Below are positions 26,071 to 36,489 of a stretch of DNA of 64,000 nucleotides, piece after piece. A program made the position numbers and the translations under genes. The stretch's first letter is position 1, and each line of letters begins with the position of its first letter. This stretch comes from Ancylobacter crimeensis. Lineage in GTDB: Bacteria; Pseudomonadota; Alphaproteobacteria; Rhizobiales; Xanthobacteraceae. The stretch is from the NCBI RefSeq assembly GCF_023016805.1, contig NZ_JALKCH010000002.1, positions 310,001 to 374,000 of the forward strand. The letters run 5' to 3'. Below the pieces are notes generated by a model. It was given only the letters and a program-made list of their open reading frames with translations. It was not told where the DNA came from and searched no databases.

Positions 26071-27420
26071 TCACATCACCGCGTCGATGGTGTTGCCGAT
26101 CTTCTCGACCAGCTCACCCACCTGCGAGTCGGAGATGATGAGCGGCGGGCTTACCGCGATGGTGTCGCCGGTCACGCGGAACATCAGCCCTTCGTCATGG
26201 AAGGCGGTCTCCATCGCCTCGTAGCCGCGCTTTCCGGGACCATCGGCCTTTGGCGCCATGTCGATGGCGGCAACGAGGCCGACGGTGCGGATGTCGAGCA
26301 CGCCCGGCTTGTCCTTCAGCGTCATCACCGCATCGGCGAAGGTCGGCTCAAGCGCCTTGGCGCGCTCGAACAGTCCTTCGTTGCGGTAGACGTCCAGCGT
26401 CGCCAGGGAGGCGGCGCAGGCCAGCGGATGGCCGGAATAGGTGTAGCCGTGGAACAGCTCGATCACATGGTCGGGGCCATTCATGAAGGCGTCGTGGATG
26501 TGCTTGCGCACGATCACGCCACCCATCGGCACCGCGCCCGACGTCACGCCTTTGGCAAAGGTGATCATGTCCGGAACGACGCCGTAGCGCTCGGCGGCGA
26601 AGGGCGTGCCGAGACGGCCGAAGCCGGTGATGACCTCGTCGAAGATAAGCAGAATGCCGTATTTGTCGCAGATCTCGCGCAGGCGCTTGAGATAGCCCTT
26701 CGGCGCGGGCAGGCCGCCGGTGGAACCGGCCATGGGCTCGACGATGACGGCGGCGATGGTCTGCGCGTCATGCAGCGCGACCAGACCCTCCAGCGCCTCG
26801 GCGCGCTCCGCTCCCCATTCCGGCTCGCCCTTGGAGAAGGCCTGCTTCTCACGATCATAGGTGTGGGGAAGATGGTCGATGCCGGGCAGCAGGCTGCCGA
26901 AGAAGCGGCGGTTGGGCGAGATGCCGCCGACCGAGATGCCGCCGAAGCCGACGCCATGGTAGCCGCGTTCGCGGCCGATCAGCCGGGTGCGGGTGGCCTG
27001 ACCACGGGCGACGTTGTAGGCAAGCGCGATCTTCAGCGCGGTATCGCCGGCTTCCGAGCCGGAATTGCAGAAGAAAACGTGGTCCAGATCGCCCGGCGCG
27101 AGCTCGGCGATGCGGGAGGCGGCCTTGAACGCGAGAGGGTGGCCGAACTGGAAGGTCGGCGCGAAGTCCATCTCCGCCGCCTGCTTCTGGATCGCCTGTA
27201 CGATGGGATCGCGATTGTGGCCGGCATTGGAGCACCACAGGCCGGCCGAGCCGTCGAGGATCGGGCGTCCTTCCGGGGTGTAGTAGTGCATGTCCTTGGC
27301 GCGCGAGACCATGCGCGGGCGGCGCTTGAAGGCTCGGTTGGCGGTGAAGCCCATCCAGAAGGCTTCAAGGTCGTTCGGCGCAGCTTCGCTGACGCTGTCG
27401 AAATCATAGGCAACGGACAT
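26071..27420 (-). CDS. Class III omega-aminotransferase (beta-alanine/amine:pyruvate type)
   Basis: This 449-residue pyridoxal phosphate enzyme of aminotransferase class III has FCNSGSEAGDTALKIA (phosphate-binding), ERGYHGVGFGG, Asp261 in LLIFDEVITGFGRLG (pyridine nitrogen contact), and the Schiff-base Lys290 in ITFAKGVTSGAVPMGG. The N-terminus with FWMGFTANRAFKR and HYYTPEGRPILDGSAGLWC resembles beta-alanine:pyruvate and omega-amino acid transaminases, so the amino donor is probably beta-alanine, taurine-like or an amine. The exact donor cannot be fixed. It stands alone with its own terminator; the next gene is divergent. Confidence 0.93.
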   Translation of the reverse strand: MSVAYDFDSVSEAAPNDLEAFWMGFTANRAFKRRPRMVSRAKDMHYYTPEGRPILDGSAGLWCSNAGHNRDPIVQAIQKQAAEMDFAPTFQFGHPLAFKAASRIAELAPGDLDHVFFCNSGSEAGDTALKIALAYNVARGQATRTRLIGRERGYHGVGFGGISVGGISPNRRFFGSLLPGIDHLPHTYDREKQAFSKGEPEWGAERAEALEGLVALHDAQTIAAVIVEPMAGSTGGLPAPKGYLKRLREICDKYGILLIFDEVITGFGRLGTPFAAERYGVVPDMITFAKGVTSGAVPMGGVIVRKHIHDAFMNGPDHVIELFHGYTYSGHPLACAASLATLDVYRNEGLFERAKALEPTFADAVMTLKDKPGVLDIRTVGLVAAIDMAPKADGPGKRGYEAMETAFHDEGLMFRVTGDTIAVSPPLIISDSQVGELVEKIGNTIDAVM

Positions 27421-27736
27421 GGCGGGTCTCCGGTCGGGGGGCGGGCGGCATCAAGACCCGCGAGCTTCATGTACAATAGGCGATGCTGCAGGAGCACACG
27501 AGAAAAAGTGATGGCTTCATCGTGTTCGCTTCTAGGGATGCCTGGCCTTGCCCCATATTTCCCCTGTGCAGAATGGCAAAGGGTAGTGATCCGCCATCAA
27601 GTCGCCCCATGATTGCTACATTCACCTAACGTCATCGGCTATGATGTGGCGGGATCGCATCGGGGGCGGGTGATTCACGAGGCAGAAAACGGAGCTCGCC
27701 GAGGAGTTCCGCAGGACCGACGAGCAGGACGTACAC
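27421..27736. other. Divergent intergenic region (316 bases)
   Basis: It lies between the aminotransferase start (minus) and the TPR protein start (plus). A TATGAT at 27640-27645 could be a -10 for the plus-strand gene, but no good -35 stands at 16-18 bases. A TATTGT in the minus direction near 27475 could serve the aminotransferase. No riboswitch or tRNA-like structure was seen. Confidence 0.4.
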
Positions 27737-29761
27737 GTGGCCGACGCCGACACAGCCGAGCCCGCCTTCCCGGAAGCCGGTCTCGCCGAGGCCGAGCAAG
27801 GCACGCCTTCCTCCGAGGCGGTGCGTGCCGCACTCGTGCGCGTCCTCGATTCGGAAGAGCTGCGTTCCTCGCCCCAGCTGTCCAACATCCTGCGCTTTGT
27901 CGTCGAGGCACGGCTGGAAGGGCGGCAGGAGGCCATCAAGGGCTACACGATCGCGGTGGAAGCGCTCGGCCGCGATCCGTCCTTCGACCCGCAGGCCGAT
28001 CCCATCGTCCGGGTCGAGGCGACCCGTCTGCGCCGGGCTCTGGAGCGTTACTACGCGGGGAACGGCGCGACGGACGAGATCACAATTCTGGTGCCGCGCG
28101 GCAGTTATGTCCCCCAGTTCCTTCTGCGCCACGCCGATGCGACGCCGGCTGTACAAGGCGAGGTCGAGGACGGAACGGTTGCGCCTGAGCCCGGTGCTGC
28201 GCCTTTTGTCGCGCCTCTGCTTCCGGAGAGCGGCGCTCCTCCCGTCGCGGCCGACACCGTGCCGCCCCGCGCGGATCCCGAAAATGGCCGCCGGCATTCC
28301 CGAAGCTGGATCATGCTCGGCTTCGTCGTCGTCTTCGCGCTGGTGGTCGGCCTAGCCGGGCTGATGGAGGGGCTGGATCCTGCGGGCTGGCGTGCGCTGC
28401 TGGTCGGCGCGGCGTTGCAGCATCCCCTGGAGCGGACCAACCGGCTCGGCATACCGATGGTCGAGGTGTTGCCTTTCGAGGCCACCGGCGGTTCGACACC
28501 GGCCGAGCATGGAGGCGTCGCAATACCGGCAGGCGAGTTCGACGCCCGGGCGATCGAGACGCGGGTCCGCGATGCTCTGGCACGGTTCGATCTTCTGGAC
28601 GTCCTGGCGAGTCCCGAAGTGCGTCCGTCGGTCAATTGCGGCGATGGCGAAGGGCGTCTCTCCTCTGCTTTCTCGCTCGGCGGTCTCGTGGAAAACCACG
28701 ATGACGGCAGCGTCGCGGTCCTGCTGCGCCTTGCAGATGTGTGCGATGGCACCATCGTATGGTCGCGCGAGTTCGAGAGCCTGCGGCGGGGCAACGATCC
28801 GACCGCGACCGAGATCGCGCTGGTGCGCGACATCATGGTGGCCATTGCCGAGCCTTACGGCATTATCCAGGCTCGCGCCCGCGCGCGCATCGCGGCAGCC
28901 AATGCGCCGCTTGAGGCTGTCGGGCCCTATGGCTGCATTCTCGTCGCCTATAATTACTGGCGCTCCTACATTCCCGCCGACCATGCCCGTGCCCGGGACT
29001 GCCTGGAGCGGGCGGTGGGGGATGATCCCGGCTTCTCGGTCGGTTTCTCGGTGCTGGCCGAACTCTATCTCGACGAGGTCCGCAACGGTGCGAACGCACG
29101 CACCGACACGCCGGCGCTCAACCGGGCGCTGGCTGCGGCCGAGCAGGCGGTGGATCTCGCCCCGACCAGCGCTTATGCGCGCCGGGTGCTGATGGACGTC
29201 CACTTCTTCCGCGGCGAACGTGGGCCCGCGATCGCCGCCGGTGATGCGGCCCTCGAACTTAATCCCTACGATGTCGACATCAGTGCCGGCGTGGGCGGGC
29301 GCCTCGTCGCCTATGGCGAACTCGACCGGGGCGAAGCCCTGCTGACCAGCGCGAAGATGATCGCGCCCGGCTCGCCTCCCTCCATCGACTTTCACCGGGT
29401 GATTGCGGCCTATCTGCGCGGCGACGTCGCTGCGGCGACGGCGGCGGCCGACCACCTCATCGGCGAGGGCTATGCACCGGGCCTGCTTGCCCGGGCATTG
29501 GCGAGCCATATCGCCGGGGACGACGACAGTGCGACGCAGGATCTGCAGCGCCTCGTCGCGCTCGCGCCCGATTGGGCGAGCGATACCGACGTGATGGTCG
29601 CCCGCTTCTTTCCCGATCCCTCGATCGCCAAGCGGGTGCGGACCGATCTCGCCGCAGCCGGCCTGCCGATCCGCCATGCACAGGCTGCGCGCGGCACGGT
29701 AACGCACGGTGCTGCGGCGCAGATCGGTGCGATGCCCGCGCCGGTGGCGGCAACGCCTTAG
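27737..29761 (+). CDS. Membrane-anchored tetratricopeptide-repeat protein with adenylate-cyclase-associated N-terminal domain
   Basis: A 674-residue protein. Residues ~25-130 form a conserved module (LRSSPQLSNILRFVVEARLE, KGYTIAVEALGRDPSFDPQA, DPIVRVEATRLRRALERYY) that in rhizobia also precedes adenylate cyclase-like and TPR proteins. A Pro/Ala linker leads to one membrane helix at about 191-211. Then follows a TolB-amino-terminal-like region (VEVLPFEATGG...ARFDLLDVLASPEV), then TPR-like helices from ~395 to the C-terminus (LNRALAAAEQAVDLAPTSAYA). No cyclase catalytic domain is present. The start GTG 27737 has AGGA seven bases upstream. A regulatory or scaffold role is inference. Confidence 0.8.
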   Translation: MADADTAEPAFPEAGLAEAEQGTPSSEAVRAALVRVLDSEELRSSPQLSNILRFVVEARLEGRQEAIKGYTIAVEALGRDPSFDPQADPIVRVEATRLRRALERYYAGNGATDEITILVPRGSYVPQFLLRHADATPAVQGEVEDGTVAPEPGAAPFVAPLLPESGAPPVAADTVPPRADPENGRRHSRSWIMLGFVVVFALVVGLAGLMEGLDPAGWRALLVGAALQHPLERTNRLGIPMVEVLPFEATGGSTPAEHGGVAIPAGEFDARAIETRVRDALARFDLLDVLASPEVRPSVNCGDGEGRLSSAFSLGGLVENHDDGSVAVLLRLADVCDGTIVWSREFESLRRGNDPTATEIALVRDIMVAIAEPYGIIQARARARIAAANAPLEAVGPYGCILVAYNYWRSYIPADHARARDCLERAVGDDPGFSVGFSVLAELYLDEVRNGANARTDTPALNRALAAAEQAVDLAPTSAYARRVLMDVHFFRGERGPAIAAGDAALELNPYDVDISAGVGGRLVAYGELDRGEALLTSAKMIAPGSPPSIDFHRVIAAYLRGDVAAATAAADHLIGEGYAPGLLARALASHIAGDDDSATQDLQRLVALAPDWASDTDVMVARFFPDPSIAKRVRTDLAAAGLPIRHAQAARGTVTHGAAAQIGAMPAPVAATP

Positions 29762-29773
29762 GCGTGCCGCCGC

Positions 29774-30955
<1,182 letters not shown>

Positions 30956-30971
30956 TCATGGAGGCATACAG

Positions 30972-31622
30972 TTGATCGGGCGACGGACTTTCGTTTTAGG
31001 GGCTCCCTTCGTGCTGGCGGGCTGCGCGACCTCGGAGCGCTCCAGCCTCTTCGGCACCGACACCGGCTTCTCCACGCCTTACAGCGTCATGTACGGGGCC
31101 ATCACCACCGAGCCCTTCCCGGTGCCGGCCGTGGATATCTCGCAGATCGACCCGCGCTTTCTGCGCCGGGAGGTCGATTATTCCAGTCCCTATCCGGCAG
31201 GAACGGTCGTGGTCGATATCGCTGATCGCCATGCCTATGTGATCCGCGGCGGCGGTCGGGCGATCCGTTACGGGGTCGGCGTCGGGCGTGAGGAGGCATT
31301 CAATTTCCAGGGCACGGCGACCATCGGGCGCAAGGCGCAATGGCCGCGCTGGACGCCCACCCCCGACATGATCCGCCGCGAGCCGGAGCGCTACGGACCC
31401 TATGCCGGCGGCATGGCTGGGGGCGCGAACAATCCGCTCGGCCCCCGCGCACTCTATCTCTATCGCGACGGACGCGACACCTTCTATCGCCTGCACGGCA
31501 CCACCGAGCCGGAGACCATCGGAACCATGGTGTCGTCCGGCTGCGTCCGCTTCATCAACCAGGACATCATCGACCTCTATGGCCGCGTCCCGGTGGGTTC
31601 GAAGGTCGTGGTGCTCTCCTGA
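30972..31622 (+). CDS. L,D-transpeptidase (YkuD) lipoprotein
   Basis: A 216-residue protein. The best start is TTG 30972, since GGAGG (30960-30964) stands 7 bases before it; the longer frame from 30906 lacks a Shine-Dalgarno. The N-terminus IGRRTFVLGAPFVLAGC is a lipoprotein signal with the lipidated Cys at residue 18. The C-terminal YkuD domain has the HGTTEPETIG and SSGCVRFINQDIIDLY motifs (His and catalytic Cys). The enzyme makes 3-3 peptidoglycan cross-links or attaches proteins to the wall from the periplasmic face. It is divergent from pip. Confidence 0.93.
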   Translation: MIGRRTFVLGAPFVLAGCATSERSSLFGTDTGFSTPYSVMYGAITTEPFPVPAVDISQIDPRFLRREVDYSSPYPAGTVVVDIADRHAYVIRGGGRAIRYGVGVGREEAFNFQGTATIGRKAQWPRWTPTPDMIRREPERYGPYAGGMAGGANNPLGPRALYLYRDGRDTFYRLHGTTEPETIGTMVSSGCVRFINQDIIDLYGRVPVGSKVVVLS

Positions 31623-31767
31623 CCCGGCCAAGCCCCTGCAAGGTTGCCCGTGACCGCATGGTTCCCTCCGGGTAACCAGCGCAGACCAATGTGCCGTCTT
31701 TCGGCGTGGCGATACGGTCTCTATTGTAGACCAGCATCACCGCAGAGACGAAAGAAGGAGAACATTC

Positions 31768-32637
31768 ATGGCGAGCGAACCGAGGATCCTCGTGACGGGC
31801 GCGACCGGCCAGCTTGGCCGGCTCGTCGTCGCAAACTTGGCTCGGACGGTCGATCCGGCGCGCATCGTCGCCGGCCTGCGTCGTCCCGAAGCGGCGGGCG
31901 ATCTCGGCGCGCAGGGCATCGAAGCCCGGGCGGTGGACTATGAGAAGCCGGAGACGCTGGCCGCCGCCTTTGACGGCATCGACCGCCTGCTGCTCATCTC
32001 GTCCAACGCCATTGGCGAACGGGCGACCCAGCACGCCAACGTCATCAATGCGGCGAAGGCGGCCGGCGTTGGCCTTGTCGCCTATACCAGCCTGCTCCAT
32101 GCCGACACCTCGCCGCTGCCCTTGAGGGCCGAGCATGTCGAGACCGAGCGCATGCTCGCCGCCTCCGGTCTTCCGCACGTCCTGTTGCGCAATGGCTGGT
32201 ATGCTGAGAACTATAACGGGTTCATCCCCTCCGCGCTGGAGCATGGGGCGATCGCCGGGGCCGCGGGCGAGGGACGTATCGCCGCCGCCGCCCGCGCCGA
32301 CTATGCCGCTGCCGCCGCGACGGTGCTGGCAGGCGAGGGGCATGCTGGCAAGGTCTATGAACTTGCGGCGGACGAGGCCTTCACCATGGCCGGATGGGCG
32401 GCGGCATTGACGCAGGCATCCGGCAAGGCCGTGGCGTATCGCGACATGGACGAGGCGGATTACCGCGCCTTCCTTATCGGCGTCGGCCTGCCTGCATCCG
32501 TCGCTGAACTGCTCGCCACCTCGGATGCCGGCGCGGCGAAGGGTGGCCTGTTCGACGAGAGCCATACCCTGAGCCACCTCATCGGCCGGCCCACCACGCC
32601 GCTCGCCGACGTGCTGGCGGCGGCGCTGAAGGGCTGA
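31768..32637 (+). CDS. NAD(P)-binding SDR/NmrA-like quinone oxidoreductase (QorB type)
   Basis: This 289-residue protein is an atypical short-chain dehydrogenase. It has the N-terminal nucleotide-binding motif VTGATGQLGRLVV (GxxGxxG), AVDYEKPETLAAAFDGIDRL, and the YTSLLHADTSPLPL and LLRNGWYAENY segments seen in QorB/YtfG NAD(P)H:quinone reductases and NmrA-like sensors. The catalytic YxxxK of classical SDRs is absent, as expected for this branch. AAGGAGAA lies before ATG 31768. A small inverted repeat GGTCT/AGACC sits 35-50 bases upstream. The natural quinone or other substrate is unknown. Confidence 0.87.
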   Translation: MASEPRILVTGATGQLGRLVVANLARTVDPARIVAGLRRPEAAGDLGAQGIEARAVDYEKPETLAAAFDGIDRLLLISSNAIGERATQHANVINAAKAAGVGLVAYTSLLHADTSPLPLRAEHVETERMLAASGLPHVLLRNGWYAENYNGFIPSALEHGAIAGAAGEGRIAAAARADYAAAAATVLAGEGHAGKVYELAADEAFTMAGWAAALTQASGKAVAYRDMDEADYRAFLIGVGLPASVAELLATSDAGAAKGGLFDESHTLSHLIGRPTTPLADVLAAALKG

Positions 32638-32774
32638 CCGCCTGAAACATCGGCAGTGCTGCGCAAAGGTCGTGCTGGCAGCGCCGGCGCGAAGCAGGTA
32701 AGCAGGCGCCATCGAGATGCCTGCCGAACCCGCCATCCCCGCCGCGGGTTTCCGGTGACTTGCGGAGCCTGGCC

Positions 32775-33902
32775 ATGACGTCCGTCACCTCCGACAGCTA
32801 TGACCTCGCCGTCGTCGGCGCCGGTGTCGTCGGCCTTGGTCATGCGCTGGCAGCCGTCCGGCGCGGGTTGAAAGTGGTCGTCATCGACCGCGACGCCCGC
32901 GCCAATGGCGCCTCGATCCGCAATTTCGGCTTCGTCACCGTTACCGGCCAGCAACGCGGCGAATGCTGGCGCCGGGCGATGCGCTCGCGCGACATCTGGG
33001 CCGAGATCGCACCCAAGGCCGGTATCGAGGTGGTCCATCGCGGCCTCTTGGTCGCGGTGCGCCGTCCCGAGGCCGTCCCGGTGCTGGATGCCTTCATGGC
33101 AACCGAAATGGGGGAGGGCTGCGCGCTTCTCACCCCGGACGAGGCCCGGACCCGGCTTCCCGCGCTCAATGGCGATCTGTCCGGTGCTCTGTGGAGCCCG
33201 CACGACTTGCGGGTCGAATCGCGCGACGCCATTCCCAAGCTGGCTGCGTGGCTCGCCGGGCAGGGGGTAGCGTTCCGTCGTCTCACAGCGGTCAACGGCG
33301 TCGAGCCCGGGAAGGTCGAGACCTCCGCCGGCCCGATCCGTGCGACGCGCATCGCGGTCTGCCCGGGCGATGATTTCCACAGTCTGCTGGAAGGGCGCTT
33401 CGAGCCCTACAGGCTGACGCGTTGCAAGCTGCACATGCTGCGCGTGACGGATCCGGGCATCGGTACGCTGCCGGGCTCGGTGATGACCGATCTCTCGCTC
33501 GGCCGCTATCTCGGTTATGCGGAACTGCCCGAAGCCGCCGCCCTCAAGGCGCGCCTTGCCGCGGAGCAGGCGGAGCATCTCGCCAATGGCGTTCATCTTA
33601 TCGTCGTGCAGTCGGCCGATGGTTCGCTCGTGGTGGGCGACAGCCACCACTATGACGCGACGCCCGATCCCTTCGCGCCCGAGCACGTCGATGACCTCAT
33701 CCTCGACGAATATCGGGCGCTGTTCGGTCGAACGCCTCGCGTCGTCGAGCGCTGGATCGGGACCTACGCCTCCGCCGACGATCGGCTCGCCTTCATCGAC
33801 CGGCCCGACCCCGCGATCCGCCTCGTGGTCGTGACGAGCGGAACCGGCGCCTCCACCGGCTTCGCCATTGCCGAGGAGGCCGTGGCCGAATTGTTCGACT
33901 GA
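32775..33902 (+). CDS. TIGR03364-type FAD-dependent oxidoreductase (phosphonate-associated)
   Basis: This 375-residue DAO-family flavoprotein has a Rossmann FAD motif (LAVVGAGVVGLGHALAAV), a second conserved block NGASIRNFGFVTVTGQQRG, and VVVTSGTGASTGFAIAEEA at the C-terminus. This branch (TIGR03364) is typically encoded beside phosphonatase-like hydrolases, as here with phnX 46 bases downstream. Related flavoproteins have been reported, as I recall, to oxidise N-methylated 2-aminoethylphosphonate to phosphonoacetaldehyde; that substrate is a guess here. ATG 32775 has CGGAG eight bases upstream. Probably cytoplasmic; no signal peptide. Confidence 0.87.
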   Translation: MTSVTSDSYDLAVVGAGVVGLGHALAAVRRGLKVVVIDRDARANGASIRNFGFVTVTGQQRGECWRRAMRSRDIWAEIAPKAGIEVVHRGLLVAVRRPEAVPVLDAFMATEMGEGCALLTPDEARTRLPALNGDLSGALWSPHDLRVESRDAIPKLAAWLAGQGVAFRRLTAVNGVEPGKVETSAGPIRATRIAVCPGDDFHSLLEGRFEPYRLTRCKLHMLRVTDPGIGTLPGSVMTDLSLGRYLGYAELPEAAALKARLAAEQAEHLANGVHLIVVQSADGSLVVGDSHHYDATPDPFAPEHVDDLILDEYRALFGRTPRVVERWIGTYASADDRLAFIDRPDPAIRLVVVTSGTGASTGFAIAEEAVAELFD

Positions 33903-33948
33903 TACCGTTCCACCTGCTGACCCCCGCCTCGCAAGGGAGCCGACTGCC

Positions 33949-34749
33949 ATGGCCTTGAAAGCGCTGATCCTGGATTGGGCCGGTACCGCCGTCGATTTCG
34001 GCTCTCGTGCCCCGATGGGCGCCTTTGTCGAAGCGTTCTCGCGCGTCGGGGTGACGATCTCCATCGACGAGGCGAGGGGCCCCATGGGCCTGCCCAAGCG
34101 CGACCATGTGGCGGCTCTGCTCTATGCGCCGGCCATTTCCGCCCGCTGGCAGGACGCGCACGGCTCAGCGCCGACGGAGGCCGATGTCGACAAGGTTCTC
34201 GCCATCTTCGAGCCTCTGAACGTCGAGGTCATCGCCGAGCATGCCGACCTCGTTCCCGGCCTGCTCGACGTGGTCGGTGCCGCCCGCGCGCGGGGCATGA
34301 AGATCGGCTCCACCACCGGCTATACCCGCCCGATCATGGAACGGCTGATGCCGCTGGCCGCGGCCGCCGGCTATAGCCCGGACAATGTGGTGTGTGCGGG
34401 CGATCTCGCGGCGGGCCGACCCAGCCCGTTGATGATGTACCGCACCTTCGCCGATATCGGCGTGTGGCCGCCCGAGCATTGCGTGAAGCTGGACGATACC
34501 GAGCCGGGCATCGCCGAGGGGCTTGCCGCGGGGACGTGGACCGTCGGCCTCGCGCTCTCGGGCAACGCTGCCGGGCTTTCCAAGGCCGAACTCGACCGCC
34601 TGCCCGCCGATGAGCGCGCCGCCTTGCGTGCGCGGGCGAGCGACCGCCTGATGCGGGCGGGGGCGCATTTCGTCATCGACACCATTGCCGATCTCTCCCC
34701 GGTGCTGGAGGCGATCGAGGCGCGCCTTGCGGCCGGGATGAAGCCCTGA
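33949..34749 (+). CDS. phnX: Phosphonoacetaldehyde hydrolase (phosphonatase)
   Basis: This 266-residue HAD-superfamily enzyme splits phosphonoacetaldehyde into acetaldehyde and phosphate. The nucleophile motif ILDWAGTAVDFG (Asp9, with Ala instead of the second Asp, as in phosphonatases) and the Schiff-base lysine Lys50 in RGPMGLPKRDHVAALL are both present, as is the C-terminal KLDDTEPGIAEGLAAG metal loop. These distinguish it from generic HAD phosphatases. AAGGGAG precedes ATG 33949. It forms a two-gene unit with the preceding flavoprotein. No phnW transaminase or phosphonate transporter is nearby, so the flavoprotein may replace PhnW (inference). Confidence 0.92.
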   Translation: MALKALILDWAGTAVDFGSRAPMGAFVEAFSRVGVTISIDEARGPMGLPKRDHVAALLYAPAISARWQDAHGSAPTEADVDKVLAIFEPLNVEVIAEHADLVPGLLDVVGAARARGMKIGSTTGYTRPIMERLMPLAAAAGYSPDNVVCAGDLAAGRPSPLMMYRTFADIGVWPPEHCVKLDDTEPGIAEGLAAGTWTVGLALSGNAAGLSKAELDRLPADERAALRARASDRLMRAGAHFVIDTIADLSPVLEAIEARLAAGMKP

Positions 34750-34872
34750 GCGGCGCAACGGAGCTTTCAACGGCCGGCTTCGGGCCGCCCATGGCGCCCG
34801 AAGCCATTGCCGCACCGTCGCCCATCCTCTAAACCGCGCGCAACGACTGACATTGCAGGAACGGCGCGCATC

Positions 34873-36339
34873 ATGGCCAAGGACAAGATCAACCGACTGA
34901 AGGCCCGGCTGCCGCGCGGGCTCGCCGATCGCGGCGAGACGGAACTCGCCGCCACCCGCGAGATGCTGGAAACCATCCGCCGGGTCTATGAGCTCTATGG
35001 TTTCGAAGCGCTGGAAACGCCCTTCATCGAATACACCGACGCGCTCGGCAAGTTTCTTCCCGATCAGGACCGCCCGAATGAGGGCGTCTTCTCCTTTCAG
35101 GACGATGATGAGCAGTGGCTGTCGCTGCGCTATGACCTGACGGCTCCGCTCGCCCGCCATGTCGCGGAACATTTCGACGCGCTGGCCAAGCCTTTCCGTT
35201 CCTACCGGGCGGGATGGGTGTTCCGCAATGAGAAGCCGGGTCCGGGCCGCTTCCGCCAGTTCATGCAGTTCGACGCCGACACGGTGGGTGCCCCCACCGT
35301 CGCCGCCGATGCCGAGATCTGCATGATGATGGCCGACACGCTCGACGCGCTGGGCCTCAACGGCCAGTACGTCATCAAGGTGAACAACCGCAAGGTGCTG
35401 GACGGCGTGCTGGAGGCGATCGGCCTCGGCGGCGAGGAGAATGCTGGCCGTCGCCTCACCGTGCTGCGCGCCATCGACAAGTTCGACAAGGTCGGCATCG
35501 AGGGCGTGCGGGATCTGCTTGGCGAGGGTCGCTGGGAGAACCCGGCGGCCAAGAGCGGCGATTTCACCAAGGGTGCGGGACTGGACGGCGCGCAGAGCGA
35601 GATGGTGCTTGCCATGCTGCAACCCGGCGGGGCGAGCGGCATCGACAACGCCGCCTTCGCCGCGGGCAGCGCGGAGCTCGCCGAGATCGGTAGCCTCGTT
35701 GCCGCTGCCGGCTACGCCGACCGGGTAAAGATCGATCCGTCCGTCGTCCGCGGCCTCGAATATTACACCGGCCCGGTCTTCGAGGCCGAGCTCACCTTCG
35801 AGGTGAAGGACGAGAAGGGCCGCCCCGTGCGGTTCGGATCGGTGGGCGGCGGTGGGCGCTATGACGGGCTCGTGGGGCGGTTCCGCTCCGAGCCGGTGCC
35901 GGCGACCGGTTTTTCCATCGGCGTCTCGCGCCTTGCCGCGGCACTCACCACGCTGGGCAAGCTGGGCAGCAAAGCCATCGCCGGCCCGGTGGTCGTGCTA
36001 GTGATGGATCGCGACCGCGTCGCCGACTACATGACGATGGTAAGCCGGCTCCGCAGTGCCGGAATCCGTGCCGAGATGTATCTCGGCAACCCGAAGAACA
36101 TCGGCAACCAGATGAAATATGCCGACAAGCGGGGCGCACCCTGCGTCGTCATCCAGGGCTCGAACGAGCGCGAGGCGGGGGAGGTCCAGATCAAGGACCT
36201 GATCGAAGGTGCGAAGGCGGCCGAGGCGATCACCGACAATGCGGAATGGCGCGAGGCCCGGCCGGCGCAGTTCTCCTGCCGGGAGAGCGAACTGGTCGAG
36301 AAGGTGCGCGAGGTTCTTGCCCGGCACGATTTCGGCTGA
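34873..36339 (+). CDS. hisS: Histidyl-tRNA synthetase
   Basis: This 488-residue class II synthetase charges tRNA-His. The N-terminal [20 protein letters not shown], the motif 2 region [20 protein letters not shown], the histidine-A site [11 protein letters not shown] and motif 3 [10 protein letters not shown] are all present. The C-terminal anticodon-binding domain holds [10 protein letters not shown] and [20 protein letters not shown]. The N-terminus and insertion resemble the alphaproteobacterial HisRS type. ATG 34873 ([16 protein letters not shown]) was chosen; the longer frame adds a Pro/Arg-rich stretch. It heads the hisS-hisZ-hisG group. Confidence 0.97.
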   Translation: MAKDKINRLKARLPRGLADRGETELAATREMLETIRRVYELYGFEALETPFIEYTDALGKFLPDQDRPNEGVFSFQDDDEQWLSLRYDLTAPLARHVAEHFDALAKPFRSYRAGWVFRNEKPGPGRFRQFMQFDADTVGAPTVAADAEICMMMADTLDALGLNGQYVIKVNNRKVLDGVLEAIGLGGEENAGRRLTVLRAIDKFDKVGIEGVRDLLGEGRWENPAAKSGDFTKGAGLDGAQSEMVLAMLQPGGASGIDNAAFAAGSAELAEIGSLVAAAGYADRVKIDPSVVRGLEYYTGPVFEAELTFEVKDEKGRPVRFGSVGGGGRYDGLVGRFRSEPVPATGFSIGVSRLAAALTTLGKLGSKAIAGPVVVLVMDRDRVADYMTMVSRLRSAGIRAEMYLGNPKNIGNQMKYADKRGAPCVVIQGSNEREAGEVQIKDLIEGAKAAEAITDNAEWREARPAQFSCRESELVEKVREVLARHDFG

Positions 36340-36489
36340 AGACATGCGGCGCGCCGGCAGGCCCGGCCTGCCGCAGGCCGTGTTATCCGCGCTTTATGGA
36401 CCCGCACCGCCGGCTTCTGCTAGAAGGCGCCGTCCGCCCGACGCCCGGCTGATCGCGTGCCGGGCGGCAAAGAGAATAAGGAATTGAGC

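Noticed and set aside
32460..34097. 545-residue minus-strand frame over the SDR, FAD and phnX genes
   Set aside because: Overlaps three well-supported plus-strand genes and has low-complexity composition.
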